Source: an uncultured Prevotellaceae bacterium
GTDB taxonomy: Bacteria > Bacteroidota > Bacteroidia > Bacteroidales > Muribaculaceae
Reading direction: 5' to 3'
Assembly (NCBI GenBank): GCA_900318205.1
Contig: ONJS01000033.1
Location: 1 to 56,690 of the forward strand
Length of the DNA: 56,690 nucleotides
Shown: positions 16,402 to 25,996 of the stretch, in pieces
How positions within the stretch are numbered: position 1 is the first letter of the stretch
Layout of the letters: the number at the start of each line of letters is the position of its first letter
The notes under the pieces: model-generated
Seen by the model: the letters and a program-made list of their open reading frames with translations, nothing else
What the model was told of the DNA's origin: nothing
Databases searched by the model: none
Made by a program: the position numbers and the translations under genes

Positions 16402-19400
16402 TCATTTCTCACTCCTCACTTCTAACTCCTCACTTATCACATCCTCAACGGTAGTACCCTGGAATTTCTCATGCAACCGCTGGAAGACCATGAAGAACAC
16501 GGGCACCACATAGAGCAGTGCGAGCGTGCCGACCGCCATACCGGCAGTGACGCCGAGGGCGAGCACACGGTTACCGTTGGCACCAGCGCCACCGGCAATG
16601 ATGAGAGGAATCATACCCGCTATCATCGTGACAACGGTCATCAGAATGGGACGCAATCGCTCCTCACAGGCGGCAAAGGCAGCATCGCGGATGCTCATGC
16701 CCTGGGCACGACGTTCAGCGGCAAACTCTGTAATCAGGATGGCTGTCTTGGCCAGCAGACCGATGAGCATGATAACACCCGTCTGCAGATAGATGTTATT
16801 CTCCATGCCCGGCAAATGGAGCAGCGAAACCAACCAGATAGCGCCAAACGAACCCATCAGTCCGAAAGGCACACTGAGCAGCACGGCCCACGGAGTAAAC
16901 CACGAGTTATAGAGGGACGCCAGGATAAGGTAGATGAGGATGACGCAGATGACATAGATCAGAGCCGTGGCATTTGAGCCTGCAGCCTCCTCTACCTCAC
17001 GCGACATACCGCCGTACTCGTAGCTGTATCCTTTAGGCATCTCTGCCTTGAACACTTCGGCAATCGCCTTGTGGGCATCGCCCTCCGAGAAACCGCTGGC
17101 GGTCATCACGCCGCAGGTAATGCTCTGGAACAGGTTGAAGTGGTCAACCGATGCCGAACCGACGATTTCTTTCAAAGTCACAAACTCTGATATCGGTGCC
17201 ATCTTGCCGCCTTGCACGCGGACGAAGATATTGTTCAATGACGAGGGGTCGAGACGGTACTCTGGGGCAGCATTGGCCATAATGCGATACACCTTACCGA
17301 ACTGGTTGAAATTACCTACATAAGAGCCACCGCAATAGGCGCCCAGCGTGCGAAGCACTGCTGCGGGCGTGACTCCTGCGCGGTCACACTGCGTCGCATC
17401 GATGTTGACCTGATACTTCGGGAAACGTTCCGAGTAGGTGGACATCGCCAACATGATTTCAGGCCGTTCGTTCAGCTTGGCAAGGAACTTGTTAGCATCA
17501 ACGTTGAATTCTGTCATGGGACGGTCCTGCATATCCTGCAACACGAGGTTCACGCTGTTATTAGAGCCGTAGCCCGGCACCTGTGGCATCTGGAAGGGGA
17601 TGACTAATGCATTCTTGATTTCCTTGCAGTCCATAGCGAAGCGCCCGTAGACGAGCATGATGTTGTGATTCATGCCCGGACGGTCATCCCAGTTCTTCAG
17701 GCGGATGATGAGCGTGGCGTAGCAACTGCTCGAACGTCCAGACATAATACCGTAGCCACTGATCACAGCATAGCTCTCCAGCTCGGGAATCTTCTTCACC
17801 TTCTCCTCTACCTTCTTGACAATTTCCTGGGTTTCATGCAGGGTGCAACCCTCAGGGGCGCGCACCTCGGCAAAGAACACGCCCTGGTCCTCCTGGGGCA
17901 CCAGTCCGGACGGCAGGCCACGCATGAAGAACACCAGCAATACAGCCGCCACAGCGAGCAGAAGCCAAGCCAATTTGGGGCGCTTGATAAAGCCGCTGAC
18001 GCTCTTCTTATATTTCTTGAGAATGGCGTTATAACTAACGGTGTAGGCCTTAGTGACGTAATAGTTCAGGTTCTTGCGCTCACTCTTGTCCTCAGAGTAT
18101 CGGAGCATGATGGCGCACAGGGCGGGACACAGCGTCAAAGCCGACACACAGGACAGACCCACGGCCGAGGCCAGCGTGACACCGAACTGCGTGAAGAACG
18201 AGCCCGACGTGCCCGGCATGAAGGCCACGGGAATGAATACCGCCATAAACACCAGCGTACATGAAATAACGGCAATCGACACGTCGCTCATGGCCTCGCG
18301 GGTGGCGCGGCGGGCATCGGTGATGCCACCCTCCATTTTGGCCATGACCGCCTCGACGACCACAATGGCGTCATCGACGACTGTACCGATGGCGAGCACC
18401 AGTGCAAATAGCGTCAAGATGTTGAGCGAGAAGCCTGCCAGTTTCACGATAGCAAACGTTCCCAACAGCGACACGATAATCGACAGCGAGGGGATGACCG
18501 TCGCCTTGAAACTCTGCAGGAAGAAATAGACCACGAGAATTACCAGGATGATGGCAATGACGAGCGTCTCGACCACGTTGTGGATGGCGGCAAAGAGGAA
18601 GTCATCACTGGTCTCCAGAATCTCGAATTCCAGTCCGGCAGGCATCGTCGGCTTCAACTCCTCATAGAGCTTGGCAATGCGGGCATTGACCTCGGTAGCG
18701 TTGGCGCCTGGGGCCTGGAACACCATGTAGATGGTGCCCGGCTGGCCGTCGATGTTGGACGTGAAGTTATAGCTCACGGCTCCAATCTCGACCTCGGCCA
18801 CGTCGCTCAGGTGCAACAGGTGACCGCCTTCGGTGGAGCGCAACACAATCTCGTTGAACTCCTCAACAGTCTTCAGTGTACCTTTATACTCCATCGAATA
18901 CTGGTAGGCGTTCTCGGACTGCTCGCCCAGCGAACCCGTGGCAGCGACGAAACTCTGTCCGCCGATGGCAGCGAACACGTCATTAGGTTCCAGCCCGTAC
19001 TGTGCCATCACATCGGGTTTCAGCCAGATACGCAGGGCATAGGTATTACCCAGCGATATCACGTCACCCACGCCGGTGATACGCATCAGTCGGGGCTTGA
19101 TGTTGATATCGATGTAGTTGGCGATGAAGTCGGTGTCATACTTGCCGTCCACGCTCTTCAGGGCGCCGATGTGCAGGATGTTACTCTGCTGTTTCATAAC
19201 CTGCACGCCCACCTTTGTCACCTCAGACGGCAACAGGGCGGTAGCACGGCTGACACGGTTCTGCACGTTCACGGCAGCCAGGTCGGGGTCGGTACCCTGT
19301 TCAAAGAAGACCTGGATTGAAACATCGCCCGATGCCGAAGCCGAGCTGGTGATATAGGTCATGCCCGGCACGCCGTTGATGTTCTCTTCAAGCGGCTGTA

Positions 19401-19587
19401 CCACCGCCTTCATGATGGTGTTGGCGTCGGCACCAGTATAGGAGGTCGAGACGCGCACCGTAGGCGGTGCAATGTTCGGGTACTGCTCGATGGGCAGGGT
19501 GCCCATGCAGATCACGCCCACCAGCGTGATGACAATCGCTATCGCGCATGCCATCACATATCGGTTGATGAAGATGTTGTTCTTCAT
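16402..19587 (-). CDS. RND multidrug efflux pump, HAE1 family (AcrB/MexB-like)
   Basis: A 1061-residue inner-membrane transporter. Twelve membrane segments and two large periplasmic loops can be traced. The proton-relay residues are present: VVDDAIVVVEAV (two adjacent Asp in TM4) and AKTAILITEFA (Lys in TM10). The N-terminus MKNNIFINRYVMACAIAIVI is typical. It exports hydrophobic compounds, using proton influx, together with the periplasmic adaptor and outer-membrane factor on either side of it. The last residues (EELEVRSEK) are encoded inside an intergenic-type repeat (CTCACTCCTCACTT), so the natural C-terminus may vary. The gap to the adaptor gene is 76 bases. Confidence 0.96.
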   Translation of the reverse strand: MKNNIFINRYVMACAIAIVITLVGVICMGTLPIEQYPNIAPPTVRVSTSYTGADANTIMKAVVQPLEENINGVPGMTYITSSASASGDVSIQVFFEQGTDPDLAAVNVQNRVSRATALLPSEVTKVGVQVMKQQSNILHIGALKSVDGKYDTDFIANYIDINIKPRLMRITGVGDVISLGNTYALRIWLKPDVMAQYGLEPNDVFAAIGGQSFVAATGSLGEQSENAYQYSMEYKGTLKTVEEFNEIVLRSTEGGHLLHLSDVAEVEIGAVSYNFTSNIDGQPGTIYMVFQAPGANATEVNARIAKLYEELKPTMPAGLEFEILETSDDFLFAAIHNVVETLVIAIILVILVVYFFLQSFKATVIPSLSIIVSLLGTFAIVKLAGFSLNILTLFALVLAIGTVVDDAIVVVEAVMAKMEGGITDARRATREAMSDVSIAVISCTLVFMAVFIPVAFMPGTSGSFFTQFGVTLASAVGLSCVSALTLCPALCAIMLRYSEDKSERKNLNYYVTKAYTVSYNAILKKYKKSVSGFIKRPKLAWLLLAVAAVLLVFFMRGLPSGLVPQEDQGVFFAEVRAPEGCTLHETQEIVKKVEEKVKKIPELESYAVISGYGIMSGRSSSCYATLIIRLKNWDDRPGMNHNIMLVYGRFAMDCKEIKNALVIPFQMPQVPGYGSNNSVNLVLQDMQDRPMTEFNVDANKFLAKLNERPEIMLAMSTYSERFPKYQVNIDATQCDRAGVTPAAVLRTLGAYCGGSYVGNFNQFGKVYRIMANAAPEYRLDPSSLNNIFVRVQGGKMAPISEFVTLKEIVGSASVDHFNLFQSITCGVMTASGFSEGDAHKAIAEVFKAEMPKGYSYEYGGMSREVEEAAGSNATALIYVICVILIYLILASLYNSWFTPWAVLLSVPFGLMGSFGAIWLVSLLHLPGMENNIYLQTGVIMLIGLLAKTAILITEFAAERRAQGMSIRDAAFAACEERLRPILMTVVTMIAGMIPLIIAGGAGANGNRVLALGVTAGMAVGTLALLYVVPVFFMVFQRLHEKFQGTTVEDVISEELEVRSEK

Positions 19588-19591
19588 AGAC

Positions 19592-19628
19592 TTTCAGTTG
19601 TCTGTTGTTAGTTTTCAGTTGTCTGTTG
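19592..19628. repeat. short direct repeats between efflux genes
   Basis: TTTCAGTTGTCTGTTG occurs at 19592-19607 and 19613-19628. The same kind of CAGTTGTC-rich text occurs at 42641-42712. An 8-bp hairpin (19625-19632 with 19655-19662) follows. This is a Bacteroidales-type intergenic repeat with no evident role. Confidence 0.6.
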
Positions 19629-19663
19629 CCAGCGGTATCCGCGTCAACCGACGACTGGCAACT

Positions 19664-20839
19664 TCATTTCTTTTTAGATTCTGTTGCCTCGGCGGGGAAG
19701 AGCACGCGTTGGCCTTCCTGCAAGTTGTTGGCACCGACGGTGACGATACGATCCCCGACGTTGAGGCCGGCGGTCACGATAACATCCTTGCCGTTGCCGA
19801 CATCGGTGGTCGTCACGGTGACAGCAGTAGCGGTACTGTCAGCCTTCACCTTATAGACCAGGGATTTGTCCTGCAGACGCACGACAGCAGTCTGGGGAAT
19901 GACCATCACATCATGGTGGCTATAGGGCACCACTACCGTGCCCTGAATACCAGAGTACAGGATACCATCGGGGTTGGGGAAAGTGGCTTTGCATGCCAGC
20001 GAACCGGTTGTGGCGTTCACCACGCCCGTCAAGGTCGAGATGCGTCCCTTGATGGGATACTCGGTACCGTTCTTCATGACGAACGTCACGTCGGGCAGAT
20101 TGGCAATGTTTCTGGACTTGTCAGACTGGGTGTAGCCCGACGACACGCCCGCCTCGAGGACAGACTCGGGAAGCGAGAATTCCGCCTCCATCTGGCGGTT
20201 GCCGCTGACGACGGTCAGCTGGGTCATCGGCGTCACTTGGTCGCCGGCATAGACCGTGATCTCGCCAATCACGCCAGCCACGGGAGACTTGATCGTGCAG
20301 AAACCCAAGTTCACCTTGGCGCGGCTCACGGCGGCCTGGGCCTGACTCACCGAGGCCTTTGCCTGGCTGACAGTCGCCAGGGCCTGCTTGTAAGTGTTCT
20401 GTGAGCTCTCGAGCATATAGTTGCTCACGATCTGCTTGTCATACAGGTTCTTGTTGCTCTCATACTCCAACTTGGCGCTGTTCGCCTGGGCCTGAGCCGC
20501 CTGCAGATTGGCCTGGGCGGCCTGCAGATTGGCCTGGGCGGACGCCAACTCGTGCTGGGCGTTGCGCGAATCGATAACAAACAGGGTCTGGCCGCGGCTC
20601 ACTTGCTGACCCTCGGTCACGAGGATTTTCATCAGCTGGCCACTCACCTGGGGCATAATGGTGACATCGGCCTGGCCTTTCATCTTGGCGCTATACTTCA
20701 CGGGAACCTCAATGTCCCCCTTGCCGACGGTCATCGTTTCAAACGACGTTTGCTTCTCTTTGGGCATGTCAACGCCACATGACGCAACAATAGCGGTCAG
20801 CATGAACAAATATACCCATTTCCAAATTTTGTGTTTCAT
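19664..20839 (-). CDS. RND efflux periplasmic adaptor (membrane fusion protein, AcrA-like)
   Basis: A 391-residue lipoprotein (lipobox VASC in the first 21 residues). The lipoyl half-motif QVSGQLMKILVTEGQQVSRG near residues 65-85, the coiled hairpin (repeats of QANLQAAQ and SQAKASVSQ, about 95-180) and the second lipoyl half (VNLGFCTIKSPVAGVIGEI) are in standard order, followed by beta-barrel and membrane-proximal domains. It joins the pump to the outer-membrane channel. First gene of the operon running to pldA; a -7 element lies 54 bases upstream. Confidence 0.94.
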   Translation of the reverse strand: MKHKIWKWVYLFMLTAIVASCGVDMPKEKQTSFETMTVGKGDIEVPVKYSAKMKGQADVTIMPQVSGQLMKILVTEGQQVSRGQTLFVIDSRNAQHELASAQANLQAAQANLQAAQAQANSAKLEYESNKNLYDKQIVSNYMLESSQNTYKQALATVSQAKASVSQAQAAVSRAKVNLGFCTIKSPVAGVIGEITVYAGDQVTPMTQLTVVSGNRQMEAEFSLPESVLEAGVSSGYTQSDKSRNIANLPDVTFVMKNGTEYPIKGRISTLTGVVNATTGSLACKATFPNPDGILYSGIQGTVVVPYSHHDVMVIPQTAVVRLQDKSLVYKVKADSTATAVTVTTTDVGNGKDVIVTAGLNVGDRIVTVGANNLQEGQRVLFPAEATESKKK

Positions 20840-20892
20840 ATATGATTTTTTATAAATACAAGAAAAAAATTAATAAACACGACATAAAACTG

Positions 20893-20900
20893 CAAAGTTA
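20893..20900 (-). promoter_or_regulatory. -7 element for the efflux operon
   Basis: CAAAGTTA on the plus strand reads TAACTTTG on the minus strand, 53 bases before ATG 20839. The -33 position lacks a good TTTG. No regulator gene lies next to it. Confidence 0.5.
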
Positions 20901-20975
20901 GTCTTTTATTTCAAAACATCATTAATTAATAGCCCCAAAAACGACTTTTTGACCAAAAATCTCCCTACTACAAAA

Positions 20976-21012
20976 CATGCGGGAACCGTTAAAAAATAAC
21001 AGTTCCCGCATG
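20976..21012 (-). terminator. terminator of the iorA-iorB-aminotransferase operon
   Basis: An 11-bp perfect stem (20976-20986 with 21002-21012) lies 43 bases past the aminotransferase stop, followed on the minus strand by TTTTGTAG. Confidence 0.75.
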
Positions 21013-21054
21013 GGATGAGCATTCAAATACAGTTTCTTAACTTATCATCATTGA

Positions 21055-22371
21055 TTAGTCTAAGGGATTGTTCTCGGCGAAGATGGCCATGCGCTCATCA
21101 AGGATGTCATATTGATGATCCTGGATGAACGAGGTGCACACGCGCAGACCTTCCTGCCATGAGCCAGTGGTGGCAAGGCAGATAGCGCTCACGCCGTAGT
21201 ACATCAACTCACGTGCCAACTGGCCGCTGGTCATGTTGCCGTAACCGATGGTGAAATAGAAACCGTCGGCAATGGGCTGGTCACCATCCATGCCGTAAAC
21301 GATACGGAAGCCGTGGCGGGTGAAAATCTCCTTCAACTTGTGGGCGCGCTCGCCATAGACGATGACGTCGTCACGGAAGTCATACTCGCCATTGCTGGCG
21401 GCATCCATGATGGCGGCAAGTGCATACTGGGCGCTGTGGCTCGTACCCGATGACAGGGCATAGAGCGTGCGGGTGATGAACACCTTGCCGAAGGGCAGTC
21501 CGTCGTAGCGGGCCGACAAATCAGGATAGTGGCGGTTGAAGATGGCGGGGCTGATGCAGGTCATCGCAATGCGCTCGCCAGCATAGGAGAAGGCCTTGCT
21601 GCCACTGATGTGCATGATGTAGTTGTCGGTATATTTTGCCACACTGGGCTGGAAGGGCGGTTCAAAGGGCTTGCTAAGGTCAATGCGGAAGTCCATAGCG
21701 AAGTAAGCCAGGTCCTCAAGCACAATCACATCATACTTGGTAGCCAGTTCACCGATGGTCTTCAATTCATCATCGGTCAAGCAGATCCAGGCAGGATTGT
21801 TGGGGTTGCTGTAAATCAAGCAGCAGATGTCACCCTTGGACATATATTCCTCGAGCTTGGCACGCAGCTTGGCGCCACGGAACTCGTAGATATCAAAGGT
21901 CTCATAGGGAACATCCTGGATTTCCAGCTGGAGCTTCTGCACGGGGAAACCGGGGTCAATGAAGAGGGCCTTGTTCTTCTTCTTGTTGCTCTGGGTGATG
22001 GTGAGCAACGAGGCGAAGGTGCCCTGCATCGAGCCGACGGTGGGGATGCAGCACTCGGCAGGAACGTCCACGTCGATGAACGCCTTGATGAAGCGTGACG
22101 TAGCGTCCTTAATCATGGGCTGACCGGGCAGATCAGGATAGAGTCGTGCGCAACCGTTCTGCAAGGCCTTGATTTGTGCCTCAACACCAATCTTGGCAGC
22201 GGGCAGGCCAGGGATGCCCATCTCCATCTTGATGAACTCCTGTCCCGATTCACGCTCGGCACGCGCAGCAATTGCTTTCACCTCACGGATGGTGGCGTTG
22301 CCATAGTCCTGGATGCCATACTCTTCAATCGCGCGGTCGATGATCTCGCGGCTAATGGGTGAGGGCCTCAT
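21055..22371 (-). CDS. class I/II PLP aminotransferase, probably for aromatic or other 2-oxo acids
   Basis: A 438-residue fold-type I aminotransferase. CLIYSNPNNPAWICLTDDEL carries the NPNNP motif near residue 190; LEDLAYFAMDFR follows near 220 (Asp/Tyr contacting PLP), and SGSKAFSYAGERIAM near 260 holds the Schiff-base Lys. The start ATG overlaps the iorB stop by four bases (TCAT on the plus strand), so translation is coupled. Being co-transcribed with indolepyruvate:ferredoxin oxidoreductase subunits suggests it supplies aryl-pyruvates or similar 2-oxo acids; substrate is inference. The operon ends at the hairpin at 20976. Confidence 0.88.
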   Translation of the reverse strand: MRPSPISREIIDRAIEEYGIQDYGNATIREVKAIAARAERESGQEFIKMEMGIPGLPAAKIGVEAQIKALQNGCARLYPDLPGQPMIKDATSRFIKAFIDVDVPAECCIPTVGSMQGTFASLLTITQSNKKKNKALFIDPGFPVQKLQLEIQDVPYETFDIYEFRGAKLRAKLEEYMSKGDICCLIYSNPNNPAWICLTDDELKTIGELATKYDVIVLEDLAYFAMDFRIDLSKPFEPPFQPSVAKYTDNYIMHISGSKAFSYAGERIAMTCISPAIFNRHYPDLSARYDGLPFGKVFITRTLYALSSGTSHSAQYALAAIMDAASNGEYDFRDDVIVYGERAHKLKEIFTRHGFRIVYGMDGDQPIADGFYFTIGYGNMTSGQLARELMYYGVSAICLATTGSWQEGLRVCTSFIQDHQYDILDERMAIFAENNPLD

Positions 22372-22940
22372 CGTTGAGCCTCCTTTCCGATGGCAAGTGC
22401 CTTGAGGTTAGCGTCAACCACGGCGTCGCCCTTACGGCCAAAGACGCGGCGGATGGCGTTTTCCAGCTTATCGTACTCGATGCCAAGGGCCTTCTGGGCT
22501 GCACCCAGCAGGATGACGTTGGCGGAACGGGGAATCTCATTATCCTTTGCCAACTGCTCAATGTCGAGTGTGATGACGTTCTTCACCTTAGCCAGGTCGG
22601 CCATCACGGTCTCCAATTCGGGATAGTTAGGGATGTTCACAAAGGGTTTGCTCGAAGTGATGATCCAGCCCTCCTTGCTCAGGAAAGGCAGGTAGCGCAG
22701 GGCCTCCATCGGCTCCATCGAGATGATCACGTCGGCTGAGCCTTTAGCAATCAGGTCGCTGTGGATGGGGTTGCTGCTGATGCGCAGGTTGGACTGCACG
22801 TCACCGCCACGCTGTGACATGCCGTGAACCTCGGCCTGCTTGATATAAAGATTCTCGTGCATGGCTGCTTCGCCAATCACGGTCGCGATGGAGAGGATAC
22901 CTTGTCCTCCCACGCCACAAAGGATGATATCGGTTTTCAT
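22368..22940 (-). CDS. iorB: indolepyruvate ferredoxin oxidoreductase, beta subunit
   Basis: A 190-residue protein starting MKTDIILCGVGGQGILSIAT, the characteristic gamma/beta-subunit start of 2-oxoacid:ferredoxin oxidoreductases, with HGMSQRGGDVQSNLRI near residue 45. With IorA it oxidatively decarboxylates aryl-pyruvates to aryl-acetyl-CoA, reducing ferredoxin. ATG 22940 overlaps the iorA stop (ATGA) and the stop overlaps the aminotransferase start, so three genes are translationally coupled. Confidence 0.92.
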   Translation of the reverse strand: MKTDIILCGVGGQGILSIATVIGEAAMHENLYIKQAEVHGMSQRGGDVQSNLRISSNPIHSDLIAKGSADVIISMEPMEALRYLPFLSKEGWIITSSKPFVNIPNYPELETVMADLAKVKNVITLDIEQLAKDNEIPRSANVILLGAAQKALGIEYDKLENAIRRVFGRKGDAVVDANLKALAIGKEAQR

Positions 22941-24521
22941 TGCTTTGCCTCCTGTGCTTTCTTTTGTTTTAGATGACGTTGTAATGTTTGCATGCACTCG
23001 CGGCGCGGGATGATCACACTGGTACCGCGGTAGTTGATCTCGTCACGCATCACTTGCGTGATCTCGGGCATGTTCTTGGGCAGGGGAACGACCACCTTCA
23101 AGTGCTCGTCGGTCATACCCAAACCACGGCAGATGGCTTCAAACTTGTTGGTACCTGCCGAGTCCTGACCACCCGTCATACCGGTGGTGAGGTTGTCGCT
23201 GATGATGACGGTGATGTTGGCATTCTCGTTGATGGCATCGAGCAGACCAGTCGCCGATGATGGCAACTGCGGGCCACTGGCCGGCATCGGCGGCACCCTT
23301 GGCCATGGTGATGCTGGCACCCATATCTACACACGAGTGGATAGCCTTGAAGGGAGGCATAAAGCCCAGGGTGTAGCAACCGATGTCACCAAACACGCGG
23401 GCATTGGGATACTCCTTCAGCACCTCGTTGAGGGCGGTGTAAACGTCGCGGTGACCGCAACCCTGGCACAGTGCGGGGGGACGCGGAGCGACATTCTCAC
23501 AGCTGGGATAACCCTCGCTCACGGGGAGGCCCAGAGCCTTCTTCAGGGCATCGGGGCTCAGCTCGCCAGTACGGGGCAGCTCGCCAGTGAGGCGACCCTT
23601 GATAACAGCATTGCCGGGCATCACGCCACGCACCAGATCCTCGACGAAGGGCTGGCCTTCCTCGGCGATGAGCACGGCGTCACAGTCGGCAGTCATGCGG
23701 CGGATGAGTTCCTTGGGCATGGGATACTGGCTGATCTTCAGCACGGGATAGGGGCAACCGTCGGGGTAGCACTCCATCAGGTAGTTGTAGGCAATACCTG
23801 TGGCAATGACACCCATCGAGTGGTCGGCAGCGTCGATGTACTTGTTGTACTCGCTCTTGACGGCACGCTCCTCGAGGTCGGCCTGCTGACCCGTAACAGT
23901 GATGTTGCGCTTGATGGCGTTGCCGGGGAGCAATACCCAGTGGCTGGCCTTGGCGTCATAGTTCAGTTCATTCTCGGCACGCGGAGTCTCTTTCACCTCT
24001 ACCACAGCGCGGCTGTGGGCCATGCGGGTGGTGACACGCATGAGCACGGGGAGACAAACCTCCTCGCTCAGTTCATAGGCTTTCTCCATCATGTCGTAGG
24101 CCTCCTGCTGAGTGCTGGGTTCCAGCGTGGGAATCATGGCAAACTTGCCGTAGAAGCGGCTATCCTGCTCGTCCTGGGAAGAGTGCATCGAGGGGTCATC
24201 GGCCACGAGGACCACCAGACCGCCGTTCACACCCGTCATGCCCGAGTTAACGAACGGGTCGGCGCACACGTTCAAGCCCACATGCTTCATGCAGACCAAT
24301 GCGCGCTTGCCCATGAAGGACATACCGAGGGCAGCCTCCATAGCCGTCTTTTCGTTTGTACACCAGCGGCGATGAACGTTGCGTTCCACCGCTAACTTTG
24401 AATTCTGAATGTACTCCGTGATCTCGGTCGAGGGAGTACCCGGATAGGCATACACGCCACTCAGACCCGCATCAAGCGCGCCCTGGGCGATAGCCTCATC
24501 ACCTAAGAGTAACTTTCTCAT
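22937..24521 (-). pseudogene. iorA: indolepyruvate ferredoxin oxidoreductase, alpha subunit, frameshifted
   Basis: The alpha subunit starts MRKLLLGDEAIAQGALDAG at ATG 24521. It keeps one frame through YPGTPSTEI, LCQGCGHRDVYTAL and GDIGCYTLGFMPPF up to VAIIGD near 23250, then the frame is lost. The correct continuation (TGLLDAINENANITVII to the stop at 22937) lies in another frame. Family members normally have about eight more residues here (a GDSTF-like stretch), so a deletion near 26 bases, not a single missing base, best explains it. The lost part belongs to the thiamine-diphosphate/Mg motif. The protein is the short form, ending without the C-terminal 4Fe-4S ferredoxin domain of archaeal IorA. 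Genuine mutation or assembly error cannot be separated here. Confidence 0.85.
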
Positions 24522-24585
24522 TATTATAAGGTTTAACTAGTATTATCTCAAATAGTTAGCTGTATTAGAAGTATATTTCAACTCA

Positions 24586-24616
24586 CAAAGTTACACAATA
24601 ATCTGCACACCACAAA
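24586..24616 (-). promoter_or_regulatory. promoter of the iorA operon
   Basis: On the minus strand TAACTTTG (24593-24586) is the -7 element, with TTTG (24616-24613) 19 bases upstream: a full consensus match. The leader to ATG 24521 is about 60 bases. Confidence 0.65.
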
Positions 24617-24647
24617 TTTTTTAAGAATTTTTGACCAATATAATGAG

Positions 24648-24674
24648 AAAAGGGGCAAAATCACTGCCCCCTTT
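24648..24674 (-). terminator. probable terminator of the MalY-like gene
   Basis: AAAAGGGGC (24648-24656) pairs with GCCCCCTTT (24666-24674) with one bulged base, 29 bases past the stop at 24703. No strong T-run follows on the minus strand. Confidence 0.5.
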
Positions 24675-24702
24675 CCGTGAATGATCGAAAAATCTGATGG
24701 GA

Positions 24703-25890
24703 TTATTTCAGTGCGTTGACGGCGGCCTCAAGCTGATGCATGGCCTGCTCGAGGCGCTGACGCGGAGTTCCTACATTCAGTCGCATGTGGCAATAGCCGG
24801 GAACGCCATATATTTCGCCATTATTGAGCGCAAGATGTGCTTCTTCGGCAAAGAAACGCACCAGTTCGGCATGATCAAGTCCTAATCGCCTGCAGTCGAG
24901 CCACATCAAGAACGACGCTTGCGGCTTGATGGCATAGATACTGGGGATGTGCTCTTTGCAGAATTGAGCCACATAGAGCACGTTCTGCTCAATATATTTC
25001 TTGCAAGCCTCAAGCCACGGTTCACAATAACGATAACCGACCTCGGTGGCGAGCAGTGCCGTGATATTGGCATTGCACAACTCGTTCACCTCTACCCAAC
25101 GATAAAATTCCTGACGCAATTCCGGGTTCTTGATTACCAGCCAAGTGCTTTTTACTCCTGGAATATTGAAGGTCTTTCCAGGCGACCCACAGGTAATGGT
25201 CACAGCTGCCGCATCCTCGCTCACTGTCGCCAGTGGAATGTGCTTGTGCCCAAAGAGTGTCATGTCGCCGAACACCTCATCGCTGAAGATAATCACATTA
25301 TGCTTGCGAGCCAGTGCAGCAACTTGTTGCAGCTCTTCTTTTGTCCACACGATGCCAATAGGATTCTGAGGATTGCAAACGATCATGAGTCGCGGTTTCT
25401 GCTCAATGAAAACACGCTCCAGGTCGTCAAGGTCCATTCGATAGAAATGGTCACCGGTGGGGACAAGGTTGTTTCGCACCGCTAATCGACGGTTCCCTTC
25501 AATCACTTCCTTAAAGTCGTAGTACACAGGCTCCTGTAGCACCACGCGATCACCGGGATTGGTGTAAAAGTTGAGGACCATACCCAGGGCAGGCATTCCA
25601 CCAGGCATGAATGTCATCTCTTCTCGGCTGATTTCAAAGCCGTTGCGACGACGTTGCCAATCGATAATCGATTGCCAATACTCGTCATACGGTAGTGTGT
25701 ATCCGTAAATGGGATGGTCACCGAACCGCGATACCAGCGCATCACTGATTTGGGGACACACAGGGAAATCCATGTCAGCTATCCACAAGGGGAGCAAATC
25801 GTGACGTCCAAAGAGGTCATCCAGCATGTCAACTTTTTTACAATGGGTGCCACGTCGATCAATACTGAGGTCAAAATTGTACTTCGGCAT
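24703..25890 (-). CDS. MalY/PatB-family PLP enzyme (aminotransferase or cystathionine beta-lyase)
   Basis: A 395-residue fold-type I PLP enzyme starting MPKYNFDLSIDRRGTHCKK, the usual MalY/PatB opening (family: FD..IDR..T.S.KWD). LWIADMDFPVCPQI near residue 40, CNPQNPIGIVWTKEEL near 170, FSDEVFGDM near 200 and the PLP-Lys motif GSPGKTFNIPG near 235 are all present. Family members cleave cystathionine or other beta-C-S compounds, or transaminate. ATG 25890 is chosen over a TTG three codons upstream. It is transcribed separately from the ior operon, from a -7 element at 25941. Exact substrate unknown. Confidence 0.88.
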   Translation of the reverse strand: MPKYNFDLSIDRRGTHCKKVDMLDDLFGRHDLLPLWIADMDFPVCPQISDALVSRFGDHPIYGYTLPYDEYWQSIIDWQRRRNGFEISREEMTFMPGGMPALGMVLNFYTNPGDRVVLQEPVYYDFKEVIEGNRRLAVRNNLVPTGDHFYRMDLDDLERVFIEQKPRLMIVCNPQNPIGIVWTKEELQQVAALARKHNVIIFSDEVFGDMTLFGHKHIPLATVSEDAAAVTITCGSPGKTFNIPGVKSTWLVIKNPELRQEFYRWVEVNELCNANITALLATEVGYRYCEPWLEACKKYIEQNVLYVAQFCKEHIPSIYAIKPQASFLMWLDCRRLGLDHAELVRFFAEEAHLALNNGEIYGVPGYCHMRLNVGTPRQRLEQAMHQLEAAVNALK

Positions 25891-25940
25891 TAGAATCAAA
25901 ATTTTGATTTAAGGAGAATAAGTGTTGATAAATCTGGCGG

Positions 25941-25948
25941 CAAAATTA
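25941..25948 (-). promoter_or_regulatory. -7 element of the MalY-like gene
   Basis: CAAAATTA reads TAATTTTG on the minus strand, 50 bases before ATG 25890. No TTTG at the -33 distance. Confidence 0.45.
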
Positions 25949-25970
25949 GGATATTTTTCTGAATTATGAT

Positions 25971-25978
25971 TACTTTTG
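25971..25978 (+). promoter_or_regulatory. -7 element of dapF
   Basis: TACTTTTG matches TAnnTTTG and lies 18 bases before ATG 25997, divergent from the element at 25941-25948. Confidence 0.45.
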
Positions 25979-25996
25979 CAGACCTTAATTCATAAC

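Noticed and set aside
18580-20404. Long plus-strand open frames opposite the efflux genes
   Set aside because: The minus strand carries full-length RND pump and adaptor sequences with diagnostic motifs.
23184-24395. 403-codon plus-strand open frame opposite iorA
   Set aside because: Antisense shadow of a recognisable gene; no start context or family signature.
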